Part shown: positions 23,580 to 30,601 of the stretch, in pieces | How positions within the stretch are numbered: position 1 is the first letter of the stretch | How the letters are laid out: every line of letters begins with the position of its first letter | From: CAWDLX01 sp046728155 | GTDB lineage: Bacteria; Actinomycetota; Actinomycetes; Mycobacteriales; Micromonosporaceae | Reading direction: 5' to 3' | Assembly (NCBI GenBank): GCA_046728155.1 | Contig: JBKPDY010000004.1 | Location: 1-64,000 of the forward strand | Length of the DNA: 64,000 nt | Translations under genes and position numbers: made by a program | The notes under the pieces: generated by a model | The model's input: the letters and a program-made list of their open reading frames with translations, nothing else | What the model was told of the DNA's origin: nothing | Database searches by the model: none

Positions 23580-24365
23580 GTGACCACAAGCCATGAGCCG
23601 CGCCCGGTCGCAGTCGTCACGGGAGCTTCCAGTGGCATCGGGGCTGCCACCGCTCATCGCCTGGTGGCCGACGGGTTCCACGTGGTCGTGGCCGCGCGCC
23701 GGACCGACAGGCTGACCCGCCTGGCCAACGAGATGTCGGGTCACGTCACGCCGGTGACCTGCGACGTCACCGACGACGCCGACGTTGCCAACCTGGCCCA
23801 CGCCGTCGACGATCTGATCGGTCCACTTCGACTGCTGGTCAACAATGCGGGCGGCGCGTTCGGGGCCGATTCCATCGAGAGCGCCGACCTGGGCGACTGG
23901 CAGCGCATGTATGACGTGAATGTGCTCGGTACGGTGCGGGTGACCAGAGCGCTCCTGCCGGCGTTGGAGAAAAGCGACGCCGGAACGATCGTGGTCATCA
24001 GCTCCACCGCAGGTCTCGCCGTCTACGAAGGTGGGGGCGGGTACGCCGCGGCCAAACATGCCCAGACGGCTGTCGCGGAGACGCTGCGCCTGGAGCTCAA
24101 CGGCCGGCCCATCCGGGTGATCGAGATAGACCCGGGCATGGTGCGTACGGACGAGTTCGCGTTGATCCGCTACGGCGGAGACGTCGACCGGGCGGCGGCC
24201 GTGTATGCCGGCGTCGCTGAGCCGCTGGTCGCCGACGACATCGCGGACTGCGTCGCGTGGGCCGTGACGAGACCGCATCATGTCAACATCGACCGGTTGG
24301 TCGTCCGCCCGCTGGCGCAGGCCGCCCAGCACAAGGTTCACCGGGTCCTACCCGCGGGAGCATGA
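23580..24365 (+). CDS. Short-chain dehydrogenase/reductase (Rv0484c-like)
   Basis: 261 aa. Classical SDR: TGASSGIGAAT (TGxxxGxG) at about 18, CDVTDDAD, NNAGGAFG (NNAG), catalytic Ser in VISSTAG, and Y-x3-K as YAAAKHA. It prefers NADP(H) by the basic residues after strand 2 (AARRTDRL). Substrate unknown. GTG 23580 has GGGAGGA upstream. Its stop overlaps the ATG of the next gene (ATGA). Neighbour relation to mshA and murB is conserved in mycobacteria. Confidence 0.92.
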   Translation: MTTSHEPRPVAVVTGASSGIGAATAHRLVADGFHVVVAARRTDRLTRLANEMSGHVTPVTCDVTDDADVANLAHAVDDLIGPLRLLVNNAGGAFGADSIESADLGDWQRMYDVNVLGTVRVTRALLPALEKSDAGTIVVISSTAGLAVYEGGGGYAAAKHAQTAVAETLRLELNGRPIRVIEIDPGMVRTDEFALIRYGGDVDRAAAVYAGVAEPLVADDIADCVAWAVTRPHHVNIDRLVVRPLAQAAQHKVHRVLPAGA

Positions 24366-25141
24366 TGCCGGCGCGGCCGGTCGGCGTGGTCACCCGCGGG
24401 ACCACGAATCCGAACCGGTTACGGCGGGTGGACACCTGGCTGGCCCGAACCTTGGGCGGCCTGCTCCGGACGGCCGACGATCCGCTCGTCGTCGATCTCG
24501 GGTACGGAGCGAGCCCGGTCACGGCGATCGAACTGCGTCACAGGCTGATCCGCGTACGCCCGGATGTCCGGGTGGCTGGAGTCGAGATCGATCCGGACCG
24601 GGTCAACACGGCCGCCGCGGCGGCGGATCCGCCATGGCTCACGTTCCAGGTGGGGGGCTTCGAACTGGCCGGCCTGCGTCCCGTGATCGTCCGCGGCCTC
24701 AACGTGCTCCGCCAGTACGCCGAGGACGACGTGGCCGGCGCCTGGTCGACGGTTGCCCGGCAGCTGACGCCCGACGGCGTCCTTGTCGACGGCACCTGCG
24801 ACGAACTGGGGCGTTTGGGCAGCTGGCTCACTATCGGCGCCGACGCGCGTCCGCAGACGCTCACGTTCGCCGCCGACCTGCGGACTTTCGAGCGGCCGGC
24901 GGTCTTCGCCGTCCGCCTGCCGAAGGCCATGATTCACCACAACCTGCCCGGCGAGGCCGTCCACGCGCTGCTCAACGACCTGGACCGGAGCTGGCTGGCG
25001 GCGGCGCCGTACGCGGTGTTCGGCCCGCGCCAGCGCTTCCAGCGAGCGGTCGCCACCGCACGGGCGAAGGGGTGGCCGATCCGGTTCGAACCGGGCCGCT
25101 GGCGCCGGGGTGAGGTGACGCTGGCCTGGCCACCGTCATGA
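24362..25141 (+). CDS. SAM-dependent methyltransferase-like protein
   Basis: 259 aa. VVDLGYGASPVTAIEL is a motif I (DxGxGxxP) of class I methyltransferases, with VAGVEIDPDRV as the acidic motif II; IVRGLNVLRQY and GVLVDGTCDE follow. The substrate and whether it still methylates are unknown. It is coupled to the SDR gene by an ATGA overlap and followed 60 bp later by a second methyltransferase, so the three form an operon. Confidence 0.78.
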   Translation: MMPARPVGVVTRGTTNPNRLRRVDTWLARTLGGLLRTADDPLVVDLGYGASPVTAIELRHRLIRVRPDVRVAGVEIDPDRVNTAAAAADPPWLTFQVGGFELAGLRPVIVRGLNVLRQYAEDDVAGAWSTVARQLTPDGVLVDGTCDELGRLGSWLTIGADARPQTLTFAADLRTFERPAVFAVRLPKAMIHHNLPGEAVHALLNDLDRSWLAAAPYAVFGPRQRFQRAVATARAKGWPIRFEPGRWRRGEVTLAWPPS

Positions 25142-25201
25142 CGACGGCGCCGGGTGGCTATGCTCACGGCCGGCAACCACGAGCCCAAGGAGTCGCCAGA
25201 G

Positions 25202-25849
25202 ATGCTAGCCAGGCTGCGGCGGTCCCTCGGGAACGTCGGTCTCTACATCGCGGTCCAGAAGGGTATCGGCGCCGACCGGATCCGCTACCGCTGCCTCGAC
25301 GAGGCGGAGATCAAGCCCGGCGACCGGGTCCTCGACATCGGCTGCGGGCCGGCGTACTACTTCGACCGGCTGCCCGATGTCGACTATGTCGGCTTCGACA
25401 CCTCCGAGCCCTATGTGGCGTACGCCCGGCGGCAGTACGGCGACCGGGGCGTATTCCGTTGCGAGGTCCTCAGCCGCGAGCACCTTCCGCGGCTGGGTCA
25501 GTTCGGCGCGGTCCTGCTCTTCGGGTTGCTGCACCACCTGGACGACGGTCAGTGCGCCGCGCTCCTCCGTCTGGCCGCAACGGCGCTGGCGCCCGGTGGG
25601 CGCGTGATCAGCTGCGACCCCGTCCTACACCCGGGGCAGAACCGGATCTCGCGGTGGATGTCCGAGAACGACCGTGGCGAGCACGTACGGCGGCCGGAGG
25701 CGTACGACCGCCTGGCCCGGTCCAGCTTCGGCGATCTCGACACGCAGCTGCTCGACACCATGACACGGGTCCCGACCAGCCACTACATGATGCGGATGGC
25801 CTCTCCGCTCGGACCCGGCAGCAGCACGACCCCCGGATTACACACGTAG
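25202..25849 (+). CDS. Class I SAM-dependent methyltransferase
   Basis: 215 aa. VLDIGCGPAYYFDRLP is motif I, VGFDTSEPYVAYAR motif II, LLFGLLHHLDD motif IV with the usual hydrophobic-H-H-L pattern, and ALAPGGRVISCDPV motif VI. No target is visible. ATG 25202 has AAGGAG 10 nt upstream; a GTG at 25154 would add 16 residues. It is the last gene of the SDR-methyltransferase group and converges with murB. Confidence 0.9.
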   Translation: MLARLRRSLGNVGLYIAVQKGIGADRIRYRCLDEAEIKPGDRVLDIGCGPAYYFDRLPDVDYVGFDTSEPYVAYARRQYGDRGVFRCEVLSREHLPRLGQFGAVLLFGLLHHLDDGQCAALLRLAATALAPGGRVISCDPVLHPGQNRISRWMSENDRGEHVRRPEAYDRLARSSFGDLDTQLLDTMTRVPTSHYMMRMASPLGPGSSTTPGLHT

Positions 25850-25882
25850 CGTTGGCAAACTGTCCGGGCAGTCGTCGTGGGC

Positions 25883-26935
25883 TCAGAGCTCGCAGTTCAC
25901 CAGGACGGGCTCAGGCTGCAGCTCGACCTCGAATGCCTTGCCCACGCCGTCGCGGATGTCTCGGGCCAAGGCGAGAAGCGCCGCCGTGGAACCCGTCCCC
26001 CTGTTGGTCAGCGCCAGCGTGTGCCGGCTGGAGATGGCCACGCCGAGATGGCCGCCGTCGAAACCGCGGTCGAATCCCGCATGCTCGATCAGCCAAGCGG
26101 CGCTGACCTTTACCGACGCGGCCCCATCGGGCCAGGCGACCGGCTCGGAACCGGTCATCCTTACTGCCTTCTCACGCAGGTCGGCCCAGGCGGCGGCGTC
26201 CAGCACGGGATTGGTGAAGAACGACCCCACCGAATAGGTATCCGGATCATCGGGGTCCAGCACCATCGCCTTGGCCCGCCGCAGCTCCAGAACCGCCTCC
26301 CGTACCCGCGTCAGCGGCGCCTGGCCGCCGGCCGTGATACCGAGCGCCCGGGCCAGTTCGGCGTACCTGAGGGCGCCGGACACCTCGGTTGGCCGCAGCC
26401 CGAAGGTCACGGCAAGCACGATCCACCGGTTGGCGTGCTTGAACCGGCTGGTCCGGTAGGCGAAACCGCACTCGTCAGGGGTGAGCCGCCGGATCTCGTC
26501 GATCCGGCGGTCGTACACGCCAACCTCGCGGATGACCTCGGCCACCTCCTGCCCGTACGCGCCGACATTCTGGATCGGGGTGGCTCCGGTGGACCCGGGA
26601 ATGCCGGCGAGGCACTCGACCCCCGCGAGTCCCTCGGCGACGGCGAACTCGACCACCTCGTCCCAAGGATGACCGGCCTCGACGGTGACCCGCACGCCAG
26701 ACGCCTCGCGCTGGACCGATATGCCACGGGTGCCGACATGCACTACCGTGCCGGGGAAGCCGTCATCGGAGACAACGACGTTGCTGCCGCCGGCGAGAAT
26801 CAGGACCGGATCGGCCGACCGGCGGACCTGTTCGACGATCTCACCCCGGTCAACAGCCTCGACAAACGCACCCGCCGGACCACCGAGCCTGAGCGTGGTG
26901 TGGCTGGACAGGCGCGCACGGGTAACGTCGGACAC
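25883..26935 (-). CDS. murB: UDP-N-acetylenolpyruvoylglucosamine reductase
   Basis: 350 aa, type I MurB. FAD-binding loop LAGGSNVVVSDDGFPG, GIPGSTGATPIQNVGAYGQE, active-site Ser in YSVGSFFTNPVL, KVSAAWLIEHAGF and the C-terminal Glu region. It reduces UDP-GlcNAc-enolpyruvate with NADPH to UDP-MurNAc in peptidoglycan synthesis. GTG 26935 fits the family N terminus (TLRLGGPA at about 12). It is divergent from the mycothiol-dependent isomerase-like gene. Corresponds to Rv0482. Confidence 0.96.
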   Translation of the reverse strand: MSDVTRARLSSHTTLRLGGPAGAFVEAVDRGEIVEQVRRSADPVLILAGGSNVVVSDDGFPGTVVHVGTRGISVQREASGVRVTVEAGHPWDEVVEFAVAEGLAGVECLAGIPGSTGATPIQNVGAYGQEVAEVIREVGVYDRRIDEIRRLTPDECGFAYRTSRFKHANRWIVLAVTFGLRPTEVSGALRYAELARALGITAGGQAPLTRVREAVLELRRAKAMVLDPDDPDTYSVGSFFTNPVLDAAAWADLREKAVRMTGSEPVAWPDGAASVKVSAAWLIEHAGFDRGFDGGHLGVAISSRHTLALTNRGTGSTAALLALARDIRDGVGKAFEVELQPEPVLVNCEL

Positions 26936-26985
26936 ACCAGAGAGCCTATGGTGAAGGCTCGACGGATTGCGGAAGGAGGGCGGAC

Positions 26986-27759
26986 GTGAGCCGGACACCT
27001 GGCAACAAGGACTTCTGGCTGGCGGCTCTGCGCGCCGAGGGTTCGGCCTTCCTCAGCGCCGTCGGGACCGACGACGTACTCGGGCGCACGGTACCCAGCT
27101 GTCCTGACTGGACGGTCGGCGATCTGGCCCGACACCTGGGCGGGGTCTACCGCCGGGTACGCGTCAACGCCGGTTCCGGGCGGGCGGGCGAGGCCTGGCC
27201 GGCGCTCAACGTTCCGGACGACGCGCCCGCGGCGACTGACCGGGCGCTGATCAGCTGGTTCGGTGAGGAGCTGGCCCAGACGGGCCGGTTCCTGGATGCG
27301 CTCGATCCGGACCTGCCGGCCTGGAACTTCGCGCCCCAGGCGAGGGTCGCCGGGTTCTACCATCGGCGGCTCGCTCACGAAACGGCCGTCCACCGCTGGG
27401 ACGCGCAGTTCGCCACCGCCCTGCCCGAGCCCGTTGAGAGCAAGCTCGCCGCGGATACCGTAGCCGAGGTGCTGGACACATTCCTGCCAGCTGGTCGCCG
27501 CCGTGAGCCGGTCGACGCCACCGGCGTCGTGCACCTCGTCGCCTCCGATATCGGCCAGGAGTGGACCGTCCGCCTGCGCGGTCAGGGCATAGCCCTGCTC
27601 GACACCGACACCCTGCTCGATGACGACGCGCATCCCGCTCGGGCCGCCGCTACCGGGACGGCGAGCGACCTCGCGCTGGCGCTGTGGGGTCGGGTCTCCT
27701 TCGAGGTGGTCGAGACGGTCGGCGACCAGGCGCTCCTCGAGGCCCTGCGGATCGCCTAG
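26986..27759 (+). CDS. Mycothiol-dependent maleylpyruvate isomerase family protein
   Basis: 257 aa. DinB-like four-helix MDMPI_N domain: VPSCPDWTVGDLARHLGGVYR includes the metal-binding His, RLAHETAVHRWDAQ supplies the second and third ligands (H-E-x2-V-H-R-W-D). The C-terminal MDMPI domain follows. Family members use mycothiol (or another low-molecular-weight thiol) as cofactor. Substrate unknown; mshA and mshD in this window show that mycothiol is made. It precedes the purine operon by ~165 bp and may be separate from it. Confidence 0.85.
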   Translation: MSRTPGNKDFWLAALRAEGSAFLSAVGTDDVLGRTVPSCPDWTVGDLARHLGGVYRRVRVNAGSGRAGEAWPALNVPDDAPAATDRALISWFGEELAQTGRFLDALDPDLPAWNFAPQARVAGFYHRRLAHETAVHRWDAQFATALPEPVESKLAADTVAEVLDTFLPAGRRREPVDATGVVHLVASDIGQEWTVRLRGQGIALLDTDTLLDDDAHPARAAATGTASDLALALWGRVSFEVVETVGDQALLEALRIA

Positions 27760-27833
27760 GTCGACCGCGGCCGGTGGTACCAGTGTCTGGGATGTCTCCC
27801 ACCGGTGCCCAATGCCGCACGGCGTAGCCTTCT

Positions 27834-27849
27834 TTGGAGGATCCTCCAA
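27834..27849. promoter_or_regulatory. Perfect 16-bp palindrome upstream of the xanthine dehydrogenase operon
   Basis: TTGGAGGATCCTCCAA lies 76 bp before the first gene of the purine operon and is fully symmetric. GntR/TetR-type regulators bind sites of this size, so it is a candidate operator for a purine-responsive repressor. No regulator gene is adjacent. The palindrome is seen; the role is inferred. Confidence 0.5.
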
Positions 27850-27924
27850 CAACACGGAAGGGCCGAACGTCGTGCCTTCACAGCGCAGGTGCGGCGGGCG
27901 GACTCGATGCACAGATTGACGCCA

Positions 27925-28779
27925 ATGGAATTTCTGCAGCCGACGACGTGGGCCGACGCGGTGGAGGCGAAGGCCTCGCACCCCGACGCGGTGCCGATCG
28001 CGGGCGGCACCGACCTGATGGTCGAGCTCAACTTCGGGGCACCACCGCCGCCGGCCCTGCTCGACCTGACCGGGATTGCCGAGCTGGCCGATTGGGAGCG
28101 CATTGACGGCGTCGTGCGGCTGGGAGCCGGCGTTACGTACGCGCGGCTGATCGCGGACCTCGGCGCCGAGCTGCCGGCGCTCGCGACCGCTTCCCGTACG
28201 GTCGGGTCGCCGCAGATCCGCAATCGGGCCACCATCGCCGGCAACCTCGGCACCGCCTCGCCGGCGGGTGACGCCCATCCGCCGTTGCTCGCGACCGGGG
28301 CCGTGGTGGAGGCGGAGTCCGTACGCGGAAGTCGGCTGGTGCCGATCGACGACTTCTTCCTCGGCGTGAAGCGCAACGCGCTCGCCCCGGACGAGCTCAT
28401 CCGGGCGGTGCACATCCCCGTGGTCGGTCCGGGGCAGGAGTTCGCGAAGGTGGGTTCCCGCAACGCGATGGTGATCGCGGTGTGTTCGTTCGCGGTGGCC
28501 GTCAACCCCGCCACCCGGACCGTCCGGACCGGGATCGGTTCCGCGGCACCCACACCCCGGCGGGCGGTCGAGGCGGAGTCGTTCGCCGTCGACGTCCTGC
28601 CCTGGGATGGCGGCCACCTCGACGATGACGTGGCGCGTACCTTCGGGGACCGCGTCGCAACGGCGGCCGCGCCGATCGACGATGTACGCGGGACCGCGCC
28701 GTACCGTCGTCGAGCGCTGGCCGTCCTCGGCCGGCGCACCCTGGCTTGGGCCTGGCACGCGTTGGAGGTGGCGGGATGA
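27925..28779 (+). CDS. Xanthine dehydrogenase FAD-binding subunit
   Basis: 284 aa, CoxM/XdhB-type FAD subunit of the molybdenum hydroxylases. FAD-binding motifs PIAGGTDLMVELNFG and TIAGNLGTASPAGD are intact, followed by the CO_deh_flav_C domain (FAKVGSRNAMVIA). It passes electrons from the FeS subunit to FAD and NAD+. ATG 27925 (MEFLQPTTW) matches the usual N terminus; ATG 27907 would add six residues. Its stop overlaps the FeS subunit start (ATGA). Confidence 0.92.
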   Translation: MEFLQPTTWADAVEAKASHPDAVPIAGGTDLMVELNFGAPPPPALLDLTGIAELADWERIDGVVRLGAGVTYARLIADLGAELPALATASRTVGSPQIRNRATIAGNLGTASPAGDAHPPLLATGAVVEAESVRGSRLVPIDDFFLGVKRNALAPDELIRAVHIPVVGPGQEFAKVGSRNAMVIAVCSFAVAVNPATRTVRTGIGSAAPTPRRAVEAESFAVDVLPWDGGHLDDDVARTFGDRVATAAAPIDDVRGTAPYRRRALAVLGRRTLAWAWHALEVAG

Positions 28780-29249
28780 GGCTCACGTGTACGGTCAACG
28801 GCACCACGCGTGCGGCCGACGATGTGTGGCCGGGCGAGAGCCTGCTGTTCACACTGCGCGAGCGCATGGGGCTGCCGGGCACGAAGAACGCCTGCGAGCA
28901 GGGCGAATGCGGCTCCTGCACGGTCCTGCTGGACGGACTTCCGGTCTGCTCATGCCTCGTCGCCGCGCCACAGGCTCAGGGCCGCGACGTCGTGACCGTC
29001 GAAGGGCTGGCCGCGGCCGATTCCCTGCACTCGGTTCAGGCCGCGTTCGTCGAGACCGGTGCCGTCCAATGTGGATTCTGTACACCCGGTCTGATCGTCA
29101 CGGTGGCCGATCTGGTCCAGCACAACCCGGACGCCACGGATGCCGAGATCCGCGAGGCGCTCGCCGGCAACCTGTGCCGCTGCACCGGGTACGAGAAGAT
29201 CCTGGACGCGGTGCGACTGGCCGCCGCGGCCGTACGGTCGCGGTCATGA
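28776..29249 (+). CDS. Xanthine dehydrogenase [2Fe-2S] subunit
   Basis: 157 aa. Plant-type ferredoxin cluster at C40, C45, C48 and C58/C60 (NACEQGECGSCTV) and the second [2Fe-2S] cluster of the helical domain at C99, C102, C134 and C136 (QCGFCTPG, LCRCTGY). Both clusters relay electrons from Mo to FAD. ATGA overlaps link it to the FAD subunit and to the deaminase downstream. Confidence 0.96.
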   Translation: MRLTCTVNGTTRAADDVWPGESLLFTLRERMGLPGTKNACEQGECGSCTVLLDGLPVCSCLVAAPQAQGRDVVTVEGLAAADSLHSVQAAFVETGAVQCGFCTPGLIVTVADLVQHNPDATDAEIREALAGNLCRCTGYEKILDAVRLAAAAVRSRS

Positions 29250-30601
29250 CTCTCGTGATCGATGGCGCATACGTGGCCACTGTGGACAGTGGCGGCACCG
29301 AGTACGGGACCGGACACGTGATTGCCACCGGTGAGCGGATCAGCGCGGTCGCGTCGGGGCCGGCCCCCGTGGTCGACGGCGCCCGGGTCATCGACGGTAC
29401 CGGCTGCCTGCTCACCCCGGGACTCGTCAACACGCACCACCATCTCTACCAGTGGGCGACCCGCGGCTACGCGCAGAGTTCGACACTCTTCGAGTGGCTC
29501 ACCGAGCTGTACCCGGTGTGGGCCCACATCGATGAGGCGACGGTAAGCGCCGCTGCCGGCGCCGGTCTCGCGTGGCTGGCCAGATCGGGCTGCACCACCT
29601 CCACCGACCACCACTACGTCTTCCCGCACGGCGGCGGCGATCTATTGGCATCCACTGTGGATGCGGCTCGAAGGGTAGGGCTGCGGTTCCATCCGACCCG
29701 CGGCTCCATGGACCTGGGCCGGTCGCGTGGCGGTCTGCCGCCCGACTCTGTCGTCGAGCCGCTGGACGCGATCCTGGCCGGGAGCCAGGCTGCGGTCGAG
29801 ACGTTTCACGACCCGTCGCCGGGCGCCATGGTCCGGGTGGGGCTCGCCCCGTGCTCGCCGTTCTCGGTCACCGCCGATCTGTTGACGCAGTCTGCGAGCC
29901 TCGCCCGCGACCTCGGTGTGCGGTTGCACACCCACCTCGCCGAGACCATGGACGAGGAGGAGTACTGCCAGGCGACACACGGCTGCTCGCCGGTGGAGTA
30001 CCTGGACCGGCTGGGCTGGCTCGGTTCCGACGTGTGGCTGGCCCACACCGTCCACCTGGGACAGTCCCAGGTGGACCGGCTCGCCGCGACGGGTACCGGA
30101 GTGGCCCACTGCCCGTCCTCCAACGCCCGCCTTGGCGCTGGAGTCGCCCCGGTGCGGGCGCTGCTTGACGCGGGGGTACCGGTCGGGCTGGGCGTCGACG
30201 GCGCCGCCTCACAGGAGGCGGGACGGCTCGTCGACGAGCTGCGCCAGGCGTTGTATGCGGCCCGGGTCCGCCACGGGGGCGGGCCGCGGGCGCTGTCGCC
30301 GCGCCAGGCGCTGCACCTTGCCACGATGGGCGGCGCCCGGTGCCTCGGCCGGGCGGACGAGATCGGCTCGTTGGAGCCCGGGAAGCTGGCCGACCTGGCG
30401 CTGTGGCGGATGGACGGGCTCGGCCACGCGGGCATCGACGATCCAGTAGCGGCGCTGGTGCTCGGCAGCGGACCGCCACTGGAGCTGCTGGCGGTCGGCG
30501 GCTCCATCATCGTCGAGCGCGATGAACTGTGCACAGTGGACGAAACCGCGATCGCGGTCGATCTGGGCCAAGCCAGCCGTAAGCTGAGGAGCGCAGCATG
30601 A
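29246..30601 (+). CDS. 8-oxoguanine deaminase-like amidohydrolase
   Basis: 451 aa, ATZ/TRZ-type metal-dependent amidohydrolase. LVNTHHHLYQW (H64-H66 region) gives the HxH metal ligands, HTHLAETMDEEEY the next His and Glu, LAHTVHLG and HCPSSNARLGAG the following ligands, and GLGVDGAAS the metal Asp. The NTHHH-LYQ and PSSNxRLG pattern is that of 8-oxoguanine deaminase, which turns 8-oxoguanine into urate and ammonia. Its place between two XDH subunit genes, each joined by ATGA, supports a purine role: XDH also yields urate. Guanine or other triazine-like substrates remain possible. Confidence 0.85.
   Translation: MTLVIDGAYVATVDSGGTEYGTGHVIATGERISAVASGPAPVVDGARVIDGTGCLLTPGLVNTHHHLYQWATRGYAQSSTLFEWLTELYPVWAHIDEATVSAAAGAGLAWLARSGCTTSTDHHYVFPHGGGDLLASTVDAARRVGLRFHPTRGSMDLGRSRGGLPPDSVVEPLDAILAGSQAAVETFHDPSPGAMVRVGLAPCSPFSVTADLLTQSASLARDLGVRLHTHLAETMDEEEYCQATHGCSPVEYLDRLGWLGSDVWLAHTVHLGQSQVDRLAATGTGVAHCPSSNARLGAGVAPVRALLDAGVPVGLGVDGAASQEAGRLVDELRQALYAARVRHGGGPRALSPRQALHLATMGGARCLGRADEIGSLEPGKLADLALWRMDGLGHAGIDDPVAALVLGSGPPLELLAVGGSIIVERDELCTVDETAIAVDLGQASRKLRSAA
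29648..29664. repeat. Longest perfect copy of the iterated palindrome
   Basis: GCATCCACTGTGGATGC, a perfect 17-bp palindrome around the CCACTGTGG core, inside the deaminase gene (coding for residues ASTVDA). A second core copy, CCACTGTGG, is at 29277-29285 near the start of the same gene. Confidence 0.6.

Noticed and set aside
25080..25100. GGTTCGAACC resembling a tRNA T-loop
   Set aside because: Lies inside a methyltransferase gene; no acceptor stem or anticodon arm can be folded around it. No tRNA was found in the window.
26800..28758. 652-codon open frame on the minus strand
   Set aside because: Runs across murB, the mycothiol-dependent gene and the xanthine dehydrogenase FAD gene in antisense or other frames; sequence is Arg/Gly/Pro-rich and domain-free.
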